Positions 24,344 to 34,384 of a stretch of 64,000 nucleotides of DNA are shown in pieces (the stretch's first letter is position 1; the number at the start of each line of letters is the position of its first letter). The stretch is from Nematostella vectensis (Eukaryota; Cnidaria; Anthozoa; Actiniaria; Edwardsiidae). Position numbers and translations under genes: made by a program. Below the pieces are notes generated by a model. That model was not told the DNA's origin and ran no database searches. It saw nothing but the letters and a program-made list of their open reading frames with translations. Location of the stretch: contig NC_064046.1 in NCBI RefSeq assembly GCF_932526225.1, positions 5,009,306 to 5,073,305 of the forward strand, written 5' to 3'.

Positions 24344-25880
24344 ATGGATTGGGAAGGCTGGCGGATGCTGAACGAGGAGGCGATTCCCCGAAGGGAGGTG
24401 GAAAAGACGAAGAAGGCGGCAACTTCGGCGGGAGCCTCTATAGCCGAACATATCAAACACGCTATAGCCGAACAAGTCAAACGCGCAAAACCCGGTTTAC
24501 CTAGGTCTCTGGCCCCTCGCGCAAAAGCTGCTCTACGCCGTGCCCGCGACCCCCGTGGAGAGCACGGCCTCAGACATCACCCCACAACTCACGCAGCTAG
24601 AGATACACGTGGCTGAGAACAAATCATTCACGACTAGGGCCCGAGACATATTCGAAGAGACAATAGTCACGCACAAGTCCGCCAAGGAGTCTCGCCGGTG
24701 GCTATCGGAGCCTTCCTATGGGTACTGGCCACAGCAACTCAACTTTGCGGTCTGGTGCGCAACCGCTGGATGCGGGGTGTCCCTAACCGACCCCGCTTTC
24801 GCCACGCTCCCCTCTGTCATCAGGGGATTTCTAAGGTTTCACGTCTACTTTACCACCCGGAGGATACTCTACGAGCTCGGCGCCCCCCTGCCTGGCGACA
24901 GCCCGTTCACGCAAAAAGGTAACCCCTACAAGAAGGCCGCTTTCGAGCGTCTATGTATAGAGTTCGGTTTGCCGCGTAAGCCGGACTTCCGATGGAAAGG
25001 CGGGCGGAACCACGGGCTAGGCGATGTGTTTGTGTTCTACCCGGGGGAGGGGTATCGCAACGTGCACGTGATCCGTGGCTACGACACGGCGGCGGACGAG
25101 TACCCGAGCCACCTCAATCTGTTTAGCGACGAAGGTGGGACGTACAATGGTGGGAAGCAGGTGGGTTACATACGCAACGACGACCACGGGGGCGTGCAAT
25201 ATAGCTGGTTTGCGCCTCCCAAAGGTGAGGGGCTGACAAAAGCAGGGCTAGGAAGACTCGATCGCTCGGTCGAGGCGTTCGTCTACACAGTGCTTGGCGC
25301 GCAGATAAACGTCCGTTCCTCTATCGCGGGGGCCGGTGGGCCGGCCATGGAGGCGCAGGCGGAGTTCACGAAGCTGCTTGAAGACGCGATCATAGAAAAC
25401 GACATCGCTCAAAGCGTGCAAAAGAACCAGTTAGCCGTGCAGGAGGCCAAGGTGAGACTGAGTCTTGCGGTCGCACCAGGAGTGTGGCTGATGCCGAGCG
25501 ATCTGGTGATAAACACGCAGAGCGTCGTGGGCTACAACAATAAGCTGCAGAAAGCCACAGATACCATGACGCTCGGCGCAAACGCGATCAACACCGAGAC
25601 GAAGCCAGCCGGTGCTCATAACATGGCCGGTGGGCATCCTAGGGTGCAACACGTGACTGATCCGGGGATCGACCGCGAGGTGCGAAGCAAGGCTTCCGCC
25701 CCTGCGAAAGTGCACGCAGAGGGCGCGGCGCCTGCCTCCTCTCCACGTATGCATGCTGCGCATAGCATGACTGCCGCCGGAACGGCAAGCGCACCCGGAC
25801 CGGGCGAAAAAGGTGACCACACCGCCCTCAAGGCGGGGTTGTCGGCACTCGCGGTGGCCGCGGCGTATTACTTGTTCTGA
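24344..25880 (+). pseudogene. conserved 446-aa-plus virion-associated protein, one frameshift
   Basis: A start at 24344 opens MDWEGWRMLNEEA. One extra base near 24512 then shifts the frame into the long open frame 24540-25880 (446 aa). Distinctive segments are LNFAVWCATAGCGVS, FRFHVYFTTRRIL, RNHGLGDVF, AFVYTVLGAQINVRSSI and APGVWLMPSDLVINT. The C-terminus ends in a hydrophobic helix (LKAGLSALAVAAAYYLF), likely a tail anchor. I recall the family as recurrent in cnidarian genomes without a function. Element 2 retains only the N-terminal half. A conserved length and a membrane anchor fit a virion or membrane-remodelling role, which is inference. Confidence 0.75.
25774..25792 (+). repeat. micro-repeat copy (CCGCCGGAACGGCAAGCGC)
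   Basis: Perfect copy of the element-specific palindromic repeat inside the 446-aa gene, coding AGTASA. The matching region is deleted in element 2. Confidence 0.8.
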
Positions 25881-26809
25881 TGATTGCTTTGCATTCGACG
25901 AACCAAGAACGCGGCTACGGCTAGAATGAGCAGCCACGCATTTTCGCCAAGGAATTTCACCGCTTCTCCTGCAGCCTTAAACACGAAGTTCGCGATGCTG
26001 CCTACTAGCCCAGGGAGAAGCTCGCCTAGCTTTTTCCCGATAGCCTTAAGCCTGTTACCGACCCCTCTGGTCACGGAGAAGAGCGACTTGCCGATCGCTA
26101 CGGCCAACCCGATAGCGGTGACGGTAAAGCCGTACTTTTTGAAGATGGCTTTGATGCGCCCTCTTAGCGGCTTTTGGTTCTCGAGCTCTCGGTTTTCGCG
26201 TTCTAGTTCGTCAATCTCGGACAGCCTCTCCTCGTTGCGCTCACGGGCCTCTTGGCGGCGACTCTCTGACGTGTTAGGGTCGTCGATGGTCTCCCTGTCT
26301 GTGGCTACCACCCCTTGCAGCTCTTGGACTCGTTCTGTGTTCTCCTGGATGACCGTGTCTATCTTTGCCACGGACCCCATCGCCAGCTTGAAGCCTTTCA
26401 GCTTTGCAACGTCCTGTCGAACGCCACCGTCCTCATTGAACAGCTGTCTTGGTTTAGTCCAACCTCCTTTGTCGAGGTTGCGAAGCTGTGTTAGCGTCTT
26501 TCCCCTCCGGTCTGACTGGAACCGTATCAGATTCTCGTTAAGGTCTGGGTATTCCTCCCTGAGGGACTAGAGACCGAGTCTTGTCGCTGCACCCTCTGTG
26601 GTGAACGAGGTTTCGGCGGTCGTTTGCTTTGCGCTTCGCGTAGCCATGCTATTCGCAGCATGCATACGCAATGACGTGCTCGTCATTGGGATCGACTCCC
26701 CATCGTCGGGGTCAAACGGGATAAGGGGCGTCGTCTCGTCTTCCCCCGCTCCGCGATCGGCGGACGCACCCGGCAAGGTATCGTCAATGTCAACGTCAAC
26801 ATCACCCAT
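25868..26809 (-). pseudogene. coiled-coil membrane protein, one nonsense codon
   Basis: From the ATG at 26809 the protein has an acidic N-terminus (DVDVDIDDTLPG), then a TAG at 26567-26569 where element 2 has a sense codon. The same frame then continues to 25868. Further on are a coiled coil (IDELERENRELENQ) and a hydrophobic C-terminus (LLPGLVGSIANFVFK, NAWLLILAVAAFLV) with a basic tail. This layout fits a membrane-anchored scaffold or fusion-type virion protein, but no family function is known to me. Its start is divergent from the capsid gene, with about 120 bp of shared promoter. Confidence 0.75.
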
Positions 26810-26929
26810 GATGCGTGCGCATAACTCGTGCTATGCTATATTAGACATGTCTAACAGTCCGCACCATAGCCACGCGGCTTCGTACTTTATGTACATATAC
26901 GTATACGATATATAATATACGTAATAGGG
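26810..26929. promoter_or_regulatory. bidirectional promoter between coiled-coil and capsid genes
   Basis: It holds the perfect 14-bp palindrome TTAGACATGTCTAA near 26843, nearly kept in element 2 (ttagatatgtctaa near 43384). Before the capsid ATG is an alternating pyrimidine-purine tract (catatacgtatacgatatat) with TATA-like content. Confidence 0.55.
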
Positions 26930-28188
26930 ATGTCAGTCAGCGATAAACTTGACCCCCAACGAACACCCAGAACTCCTCTGGGGTTGAAAGCCGAGAGAAC
27001 TGTTCACCGGGTCACTCTCAACCCGTCGACGGCCTCCCCAGGCGAGACGCTATATGTGGCGGTCCCAACGCTATCGGAAGGCGTCACGCTCGTGCCTGGC
27101 TCCTTGTGGGGCGGTTTCGATCTCTCCATCTCAGGCCAAGCAAATAATATCGTCGTGAACAACGTCGGCTGAAATCTCGCCTGAAAATCACGTTTGCAGG
27201 AGAAACGCCCCAGGACACCAACCGCTACGACGTCTTCAAGACGTATGAGGAGCTTTACCTGTCCAAGGTTGAGAGAGAGGACCGCCTGGAGCAGGGCATA
27301 CAGTCAGAAAACATGCGCAAGCTTCGCTCCAAGGCTGGCGATAAAGCGACTAGTAACGCAAAGAAGAACGCTCTAAACGCCGCCCACGGGGCGAAGTACA
27401 TCGTCCCGCTAGACCATTTTCTGCTGACGGACCACGGCGTACTGTACCCAAGGGCGCTTTCCGAGGCGCTGCTCTTCGAGATCACGCTCGCAACGGTTGA
27501 CCAGGTAGTAGTCGGAAGCGATGCTACCAAATTATCCTATGGCATCAAAAATCTAGAGCTGGAATACGAAAGCCTGAGGGACGACAACCTCGCCCGGTCT
27601 GCAGCCGCCGCCTACCAAAACGGCACAACGTTCTTCTACGAGCAAGTGAACCTTCACAAGACCTTCGTTATTAGCAAAGGGACGGACAGCATAATCAACG
27701 AGAGTGTCAACCTACCGCGAAGGTCTATGAGTGGTCTGTTGCTCCTCTTTGTGGAGCCATACACGGCAGGGGCTCGCGACTCTGAGAAGTTCGTGTACCC
27801 CGACATCAAGAGCGTTCGCGTTACAATTGACGGCATGCCAAACAAGGTCTTCAGCCAGGGGCTGCGCCCCACGGATTTCTGGATGGAGGCGGAAAGGCGG
27901 TTCGTCCGCCGCTCCCCGGGGGGGCACAGCGGAGCGCCTGCCGCCCCAGCAATCGGCCTCGAGTCGTTCTATGGGGATAACATGTTTGCTCTATGGATCG
28001 ACCTTCGAACGACGGACGACAGTGCTATTCATGGGGGTGGTCTCCGATTGGTCAATACCCGCGACGGTGTGCACCTCGAGATAAAACGCACGGCAAGCGG
28101 CACGGGTACCGTAAACTGTCACGTGTTTGTGATGGCCGACGCCCAAAGGAACCTTATGAACGGACAGCTAGAGTCCATACAATACTGA
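26930..28188 (+). pseudogene. major capsid protein candidate (double jelly-roll type)
   Basis: The 5' frame 26930-27172 ends at a TGA that is CGA in element 2. A 7-bp deletion just after it shifts the rest into the frame ending at 28188. Distinctive segments are GETPQDTNRYDVFKTYEELY, DHFLLTDHGVLYP, LFVEPYTAGARDSEKF, and a C-terminus near FALWIDLRT and HVFVMADAQRN. Length (about 420 aa), position before the packaging ATPase and beta-rich composition suggest the double jelly-roll capsid protein of Polinton-like viruses. I recall the family from cnidarian genomes as uncharacterised. A structure prediction would settle the fold. Confidence 0.7.
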
Positions 28189-28228
28189 GCACAGACACGA
28201 AGTGCGCGAAGAGCTGCGGCAGCGCGGT

Positions 28229-28831
28229 ATGGACCCGAAAAACATCCCATTTAACGCTTTCATCGTGGGCCCGACGTCATGCGGGAAGACCCGATTCAAA
28301 GTGGACCGGCTGCGCGGCCCTTTCCGGGGCAAGTTTGACTACATCGTACTCATGTGCCCTACCTTTGTCTACAACAAAATATACGACGGCTTCGGTGAGG
28401 GCGACAATCGTCTGTTTGTCATCACACCTGAGGCGGGTCAGATCGACATACTGCTGAGGTTTGTCTCCGCTCTCTTCGAAGGCACTAATACGCTAATCAT
28501 ACTCGACGACTGTGCGGCCTCGAAAGACGTAAAGAGGCGCTCTGACCAGCAAGTCAACTTGGCGTTCAGCGCGCGCCACGTGGGTATCAGCGTGTGGGTG
28601 ATCACGCAGCAGCTCACCAGCATCACTAAGCCGTTCCGTGAGAACATCGCGGCCTTGGTGGTCTTTTATACCTCGAGCAAGGCGGACATGAAAGCTATCC
28701 TGCATGACTACGGCGCGGAGCTCTCAGAAGAGAAGATGAAAGAGTACATGAAGGCCCTCAAGACGAAAAAGTTCTCGAAGTTAGAGTTTTGCTTGCGTCA
28801 CCCTTATACCATCGCCCTAGTTAAACGGTAA
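28229..28831 (+). CDS. packaging ATPase (A32 / FtsK-HerA type)
   Basis: Intact frame of about 200 aa from the ATG at 28229; an upstream GTG at 28202 is in frame. The Walker A motif is GPTSCGKT near residue 13. The Walker B motif is TLIILDDC near residue 90. A sensor-like stretch VWVITQQLTSI follows, then KPFRENIAALVVFYT, which may hold the arginine finger. In this virus group such ATPases pump DNA into preformed capsids. It lies 40 bp after the capsid gene. Its counterpart in element 2 is frameshifted at Walker A. This is one of the few apparently intact genes of element 1. Confidence 0.85.
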   Translation: MDPKNIPFNAFIVGPTSCGKTRFKVDRLRGPFRGKFDYIVLMCPTFVYNKIYDGFGEGDNRLFVITPEAGQIDILLRFVSALFEGTNTLIILDDCAASKDVKRRSDQQVNLAFSARHVGISVWVITQQLTSITKPFRENIAALVVFYTSSKADMKAILHDYGAELSEEKMKEYMKALKTKKFSKLEFCLRHPYTIALVKR

Positions 28832-28915
28832 GCGCAGTAAACCACCGCCCACGTATGCCCTTGGGCATAACGCATTGATCACACGTGTTGCACCTTAGCC
28901 ACGGTAGGGGGGTGC

Positions 28916-29527
28916 ATGATGAGCGACGAATACTTTGAGAGTCTTCTTGAGGGGGGCGCCGCCGGCCTCCCGGCCGTCGGGTCGTTGGACTGCTCGACGC
29001 ATCCTGCCGGAACGGCAACCCGAGGTGAGCAAACTGAGGTAGCAGACGCGAGGGAGAAACTCGCGATTCTCGTAGCCTCGGGGAAGTCGAGAGAAATGGT
29101 AGGCAAGGCCCTGACTCACGACGGCGTCAAACGCATGAGCGCCGAGGAGGTGAGGAAGTACGAGAAGCGATACGAGACCGCTCTAGCCAGCCGGACTACA
29201 GACGCCCTGGCAGACAGCTTTCTGAAGCTTACGACCAAGCTCGTAGGCATGGCGCTGCCGATAGACAGTGTGGTCGATCTTCACAATGACCTAGTGTCCG
29301 ACTACATCATCAACAACGAGCTCCGCACATCGTGCGAAAGCCTGTCTCTACGCTGCGGTTGTTTCATGGCTTTAGCCGTAGGGGAGTTACACGTAGCACG
29401 TCATGTGAACACCGCCGGAACGGCAAGCGCTGACGCGCGGTGTCAACACGAGGTAGCAGTCGCGGGCTCACCAGTGGTTTGCCCGCAAACGCACAGTGGC
29501 GAGTCTGCGACTGCTACCTCGTGTTGA
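28916..29527 (+). CDS. conserved small protein of unknown function (203 aa)
   Basis: Starts MMSDEYFESLLEGG and is open to 29527. The central part (AREKLAILVASGKSREM, KYEKRYETALASRTTDALAD) is charged and helical. The C-terminal half (LVGMALPIDSVVDLHNDLV, YIINNELRTSCESLSLRCG) is mostly helical and hydrophobic. Element 2 keeps an intact 190-aa homologue at 40903-41475, so the protein stayed open in both copies. It follows the ATPase closely and is inferred to be virion-associated. The C-terminal tail differs between copies. Confidence 0.65.
   Translation: MMSDEYFESLLEGGAAGLPAVGSLDCSTHPAGTATRGEQTEVADAREKLAILVASGKSREMVGKALTHDGVKRMSAEEVRKYEKRYETALASRTTDALADSFLKLTTKLVGMALPIDSVVDLHNDLVSDYIINNELRTSCESLSLRCGCFMALAVGELHVARHVNTAGTASADARCQHEVAVAGSPVVCPQTHSGESATATSC
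29003..29018 (+). repeat. micro-repeat copy, variant
   Basis: TGCCGGAACGGCAA codes AGTA in the 203-aa gene. At the same place element 2 has agccgtcccggct, read as the opposite orientation of the same palindrome. Confidence 0.6.
29412..29430 (+). repeat. micro-repeat copy shared by both elements
   Basis: CCGCCGGAACGGCAAGCGC codes AGTASA near the end of the 203-aa gene. The homologous site 40967-40985 of element 2 carries the same repeat. Confidence 0.8.
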
Positions 29528-29579
29528 CGTTCATTTGAAAGCTTTCCACTTCTTCAGCAACCAAGTAGTTGCATCACAA

Positions 29580-30067
29580 ATGGAGGAACCTCAAGGAAGT
29601 ACTAGTGCCCAGCATCTCGCGGAACCTGACAAACAAGCTGCTCATGAACCTGCACGTTGCAACACGTTGGATCGCCGGTCGGTAGCGAGCCGCAGGGACG
29701 CGAAGGCTTGCGCGCGCGCGTCGAAGGCATACACACACCAGTCCCGGAAAGCAGCTCTGCTTGGTCGGCTAGCTCGGTTATCGGGGTCGCTGGTCTTCTA
29801 GTGTCATTGATCGGCCTCTACACACGTAGGCGGGAGCTAGCTGCCGCGTTCACTCGTACACCAGCTGTTAACCAGCGAGCTACCGATCCACTTGCAGTGG
29901 CCGACGACGTGACTCCGCCCGCAAGGCCGCCGCTGGCGGCCGCACAGCAGACCAAGGATCGGCCGCTTGCCGTTCCGGCGACAGCGCTTCGCGCTCCCGG
30001 ACATTTAGACACGAGGGCCCCACCCATATCTGCACGTCCGTGTATCGCATTGTCGACGACGCAGTAG
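29580..30067 (+). pseudogene. single-pass membrane protein (MEEPQ-type), frameshifted
   Basis: Begins MEEPQGSTSAQ at 29580. A break near 29750 moves the sense frame into 29657-30067, which holds a membrane segment (SVIGVAGLLVSLIGLYTRRREL) and a low-complexity Pro/Ala tail. The homologue in element 2 (40170-40809) also has a frameshift, but at another place. Membrane topology and neighbours suggest one of a group of small virion membrane proteins; no biochemical function is known to me. Confidence 0.6.
29962..29980 (-). repeat. micro-repeat copy in reverse orientation
   Basis: GCTTGCCGTTCCGGCG lies in the tail of the MEEPQ-type gene. Element 2 lacks it: there the flanking accaagga and cgcgctcccgg sequences are adjacent. 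Confidence 0.75.
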
Positions 30068-30276
30068 AGCAAGATTACAAAGACCATCACCGGCGCCGCA
30101 GTCATAACCGGCCTCGTCGCCGGTATCGGCTGGGTTGGGCGCAAGGTCTTACGCGAGGACTTCACCAAAGACCCCACCGCGAACGCCATGAACTACGCAA
30201 AAATGACTGCCGCCGTTGCAGGTGCTGTCGCTTTGAAGGGTTACCTTGAGGACCAGAAGATCCTGCCCATGAAGTA
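30052..30276 (+). pseudogene. 74-aa two-helix membrane protein, start and early codon lost
   Basis: Compared with the intact copy in element 2 (39945-40169), the ATG is TTG here and the sixth codon is TAG. The rest is conserved: VITGLVAGIGWVGRKVL and MTAAVAGAVALKGYLEDQ form two hydrophobic helices, and the end is KILPMK. It is probably a small virion membrane protein. Confidence 0.65.
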
Positions 30277-30381
30277 GTGTACTGTGGCAAACTACTACAC
30301 GTGTAGGCCATGTATTATACTCGTGTTCACGTACACACAGCACGTGAAGTGTGCGCACGTGAAACGTACACACACTACTCG

Positions 30382-30816
30382 ATGGCCTCCATCGCGATTT
30401 TGGTTGGCGGCGCCGTCCTAAACGCGACTGCATTCGTTGGTGGCAACTACCTCGCAAAGTTCCTGTCGAACGATGAGAGCCCTGCCTTAGCTGAGAAGGA
30501 GAGGCACGACAAGGCCCTAGAGAAATACCAACAAGACTATGCAAGACTATGGACGCTACCAACAGCGGCGACAAAAAATCCTCGATTGGCAAGCTCAAAG
30601 TCGCGAGAGAGGGTCCCTCGCAAAGCAAAACATCACCGACACTGACTACGCGCTCAAACTCTACAACCAGACCCGGCCATAACAATCCCTGGAGTAGATG
30701 TGGGCTCCTGAGCTGTCCGACTACTACATCCCTAGCAAAACGCAGAAAAACGCCGAGTTGGCGTACATTGGCGCCGGCGCTCTCGCCATCGGCTACACAG
30801 CTAGCCGCTTGCTGTG
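30382..30816 (+). pseudogene. about 140-aa membrane protein, 10-bp insertion
   Basis: Starts MASIAILVGGAVLNATAF at 30382. A repeated gcaagactat near 30541 shifts the frame relative to the intact homologue of element 2 (39457-39870). The N-terminal hydrophobic helix and a C-terminal one (GAGALAIGYTASRLL) bracket a charged helical middle. The family recurs next to capsid-type genes; function unknown. Confidence 0.65.
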
Positions 30817-30849
30817 ATGTAGCTGCAGTTCCGGCGCTGCATCTAGGCG

Positions 30850-31045
30850 GCATTTTTCCATGCTTCGCGTATGCGCATGCGTATACGTATGCGTATGCGT
30901 ATACGTATACGTATAAGATGATTGCAGATGATTGCAGACCGGCCTCAGAAAGACCACCTTGGCACTGCCCGAGCAGACGGCAACCGCCTGTTGGAGACTG
31001 ATACACCTGTTGCAATGTATCGCAATACATTATTGCCGACACGTA
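30850..31045 (+). promoter_or_regulatory. integrase upstream region with CGTATA tract
   Basis: Before the integrase ATG, 30866-30918 is an almost uninterrupted alternating pyrimidine-purine tract (gcgtatacgtatgcgtatgc, cgtatacgtatacgtata). A similar tract precedes the integrase of element 2 (39365-39437) and the capsid genes of both copies. Confidence 0.45.
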
Positions 31046-31984
31046 ATGGCGGCGAAGCGCATGTCCGACGAAGAACTCGATGCGTTCCTTCGTCCTATAT
31101 ACTACGCCAGAGGTGGCTTCCAGGGAGTGACCGCTCTGCATGCCAAACTTCCCAAGGGCTCAGCCTCCATAGATCGGATGCGCAGGTGGGTAAGCTCTCA
31201 GCCCGTCGGGGGCTACACACAGACACCCCCTCCTCCGACTACCTACGCCCACTTCTCGGAGCAGATACCAAACCGTATCCACCAGTCGGACCTGCTATTC
31301 TTGCCAACCGACCGCGGGTACAAGTATGCCCTGACTGTCGTTGACGTTGCTTCACGATATAAAGCCGCCCGCCCACTGAGGATTAAGAGCGCGGCCGTCG
31401 TCTCCCGCGAACTCGCTGACACCTCTCACATGGCCTAAAGTCCTCATGGTCGATGACGGCACGGAGTTCAAGGTGCTACCACAAAGCTCCTAACAGACCA
31501 CGGGGTGGAGGTCCGACGGGCTGAGCCAGGGCACCACAGGAGCCAAGCTTTTGCCGAGTCTTTCCATCGCTGGCTGGCACAGCGCCTATTTCGTGCGCAG
31601 TACTCGAAGGAGCTTGCATCCGGCGAGACAAACCGCGAGTGGGTTACTGCTTTGCCAATCGTCATCTCGGACATAACCGCAACGAAGACTCGCATGACTG
31701 GCTTTGCGCCTAAAGACGCCATAAAGCTGAGGCGCGTGCCTCTCAAAGCCGAAAAGCCCCCCTTAGAGGTCCCCTTAGAGGTAGGAACGGAGGTGTACAT
31801 CGCCGTAAACGAGGAAGACCTTCAGGACAAGGGCCGACGGCGAGCGACGGACCCGTGGTGGACAAGCAAGGCATACCCAATACTAAAGAGGGTCATGGAG
31901 CCCGGACAGCCAGTGTTGTATTACACGGCGTACTCTAAGCACGGCTTCACGCGTTCGCAGTTGCGTAGCGTGACGCTAGCGTGA
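31046..31984 (+). pseudogene. DDE (retroviral-type) integrase, frameshifted
   Basis: From the ATG at 31046 the protein reads MAAKRMSDEELDAFLRP, a helix-turn-helix-like YYARGGFQGVTALHAKL, then HQSDLLFLPTD with the first catalytic Asp. Against element 2 there is a 14-bp deletion near 31415 and a one-base deletion near 31470. Together these put the second catalytic region (DDGTEF) out of frame and then restore it. The catalytic Glu is present (FAESFHRWL, codon 31556-31558). The C-terminus runs to 31984. In Polinton-like elements this enzyme inserts the DNA into the host genome. Confidence 0.85.
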
Positions 31985-31995
31985 CGCTAGCGTGA

Positions 31996-32316
31996 TCAGC
32001 CCTTGTGCCTTCTATTGCAGCTAAGGCACGTGAGTCTGACATTCCACTTGTAGTGACCCTGACTGTCGTCCAGCCGGTCGATACTGAAGCATTGGGGATG
32101 ACTCTTGGTGTACCCCTGAAGCAGAAGCTGAGTGCCACAGACCGTGCACTTCTTTTCCGCGTCAGCAATCATGCCGAGTACGTGGTCTACCGTCAGAACG
32201 TGGTGTGGTCCCGTGTGCTTTGTGCGACCCTTTTGCCTGTCGTCTTTAGCGTATCGCTTGATTCGCGCTATAATGAGCTCTTCACTGGGCGTATCCTGCA
32301 GTCCTGTGGGAACCAA
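31996..32316 (-). pseudogene. HNH endonuclease domain, C-terminal end of the replicase gene
   Basis: A 106-residue stretch with CTVCG, then FSIDRLDDSQGHYKWN and LTCLSCNRR, the zinc-binding and His/Asn layout of HNH nucleases. The helicase frame upstream ends at a run of 8 G (plus strand, 32335-32342). The HNH frame is offset by one there, so the domain was probably the C-terminus of one long protein. It is convergent with the integrase, with 11 bp between them. Confidence 0.8.
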
Positions 32317-32329
32317 GGCACCGGGGGTG

Positions 32330-33685
32330 TCATCGGGGGGGGATCACGCGGACTATCTGGTCGGCGCGCCGCACGCGGGAGATGCCGGTGTATACAGCAT
32401 TCGTGATCCAGCCCTCTAAGCTGTGGTCTATGATGAACAAACGTCTTGGAGTCTGGATAGTCTTGCCCTGCACCCGGTGGACTGTCCCCCAGCCCGCGTA
32501 TTTCCACTCGAGGGGAAGCCCGTTAAGGACCGCGTCGAGAGGAAACTCGACTACCGTGCCTTTGTACGCGTCGACCTTCTCACCCCTTTTGCCTGGCACG
32601 GGCACCGGCCGCCCTTGCTTGCGATAACGATGCGCGACGCTAGGATCGGGGTCAAAGCGGATGGTTGCTGGCGATCGGGGGTAGTTTTTCCTGTGGTGCT
32701 CTACCAATCGCTGCTGAACAAAAGCCCCCATCTTGTTGGTCGAGCACACCCACATATCGCTTGGGTGGGCCTGTTCGATCGCCGCGTCGAACGCCACCCC
32801 ATCCCACTTATCTCGAAACACCTCAAGCTGTTGGGAATCTGGCTGACACCAAATCCGGCCTTTTATGTCGTGGAGCCTCGAGGAGGGCGCGGCAGAGCCG
32901 CAGTCTCATGTACTGTACGGTTTTCCGCAGTCTTCACACAGGCAGCGGTAGTCGGACTCGAACGAGCGGATGTTCCCTTGTGCCCACTCCTTGAGCATAT
33001 CGCGAGGCCCCTCTTTATCTCCCCAGGGCGGGACCTGCCCATAGTCACCACAACACACTACCTGACACGGCCGCGTGGCGAGATACCCTGAGATGGCGCG
33101 TAGCACTTTAGTCTGTACCTTACAGCACTCGTCAATGATTATTACTTCTGCGAGACGGTCGAGTTTGTGCCCCAGCTCGGAAGGTCTCCACTCCTCTATC
33201 GGCTTCTCCGCTGGTATGCAGAGGTAGTGGTGGTAGGTTTGAGCCTTCACCGCGAGGCGCGGGTTGTTGGGATAGTCGTGGGCGAGGTCGTTCTCGGGGG
33301 TGAGCACAACAACGTTGCGGCCGCGGAAAATGCTCACCGCCCACTCGGTCTTCCCCGATCCTCCATGGCCGGCTAGATACATCTTTGCAGAGGTTGCGGC
33401 CACTAGATCGCACGGCAGACTCGGCGCAGTGCTTGGCTCCCTAGCCAAGCTCCCCGACTTCTTCGGACCCCAAGCCGCTTCGGTCGCCACTCGTACCCAG
33501 GCTTCTTGTGGCGCCACTCTCCATACCTCGGATTTCGCTCCACGAGCTTTACACCACTGAGCACCGCCTTTGCGTATATGGCATCTGTGCACACTCGGAG
33601 GACGTCTTCGCGAGGGATCCGCCTCAACATGCGTCGCAACGCTATGTTTGTGTACGCCAAGACGAAGGCCCTGATATGGTACCAT
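32330..33685 (-). pseudogene. SF1 helicase domain of the replicase, one nonsense codon
   Basis: The same frame holds Walker A LAGHGGSGKTEW, Walker B EVIIIDECCK, motif III VVCCGDYGQVPPWGD and, after one TGA at 32906-32908, the C-terminal helicase motifs TVHRVQGKTIQ and NAVYTGISRVRR. These are motifs I, II, III, V and VI of superfamily 1 helicases of the Pif1/RecD-like kind. A zinc-like pair CLCEDCG lies near the stop. The domain directly follows the PolB-like palm and precedes HNH, which implies unwinding coupled to replication. Element 2 has no visible counterpart. Confidence 0.85.
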
Positions 33686-34328
33686 TGTGAGCGCCGGACA
33701 CTGTCTTTGATTGAATCAGATGAGCCCCGTCGGCATGCTCGAAGTTAAGTAAGTGGTCGGTGCCCGCAAGGAGGTTTGTCAGATACGCGGCTTCTTCACG
33801 GTCGCGGACTACGATCGAGGACTCGTCGCCATGGCGAGCGCACTTGCCTACGAAACGGACAGCGAGACCTCGACCCTCAGGGTACGGCGAGTCTTCGCCG
33901 CCGGGGCAGCACGCGATGGAGTGGGGGAACTTGATGGAGTTCTTTTTTCCGACGCTATACAATACCTCCCTCGCCATGGCCATGACGAGGTCACCCGAGT
34001 CTAACAGGTCCTTGAGCTCTGGCGTGGTGATCCAGCCCTCGTTTTGCTCCAAGTGCTGCCCCACCCTCCCGGAAGTGTAGGGGTGGCAGGCCTCAGAGAA
34101 CTCCCACTCGGTCAGCTGAATGGCCCCGGTTAGTTGAAGAACCTCGCTCAATGGCCGTCCCACAACATCCGCGATACGATACACGTTCGTAGTGAAGCCG
34201 TATTTCCGTACCAAATCAATGGCGTCCAAGGCGCCGCCGAAGACACTGTCCTCGCATCCTAGGTACGCCGCACGCATGTCGATGTGCGCATGAGGCTGCG
34301 CCCCTAAGTTTTCCTTGCTACTCCACAC
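33403..34328 (-). pseudogene. PolB-like palm domain of the replicase, frameshifted
   Basis: The frame 33642-34328 carries HIDMRAAYLGCE, like the D-x2-SLYP motif A of family B DNA polymerases. The frame 33403-33660 carries VLRVCTDAIYAK, like motif C with its aspartate pair reduced to C-T-D. A frameshift near 33670-33720 separates them. The region between holds IKFPHSIACCPGGED, and HIRAFVLAYTNI just before motif C. The palm assignment is from motif shape and order only; no exonuclease motifs were recognised. Another nucleotidyltransferase fold is possible. Confidence 0.5.
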
Positions 34329-34384
34329 TCAACCTGCGCCGCTCGCCAGACGTCCCTGTATTTAAGAGGCGTTGGCCTGATGTT

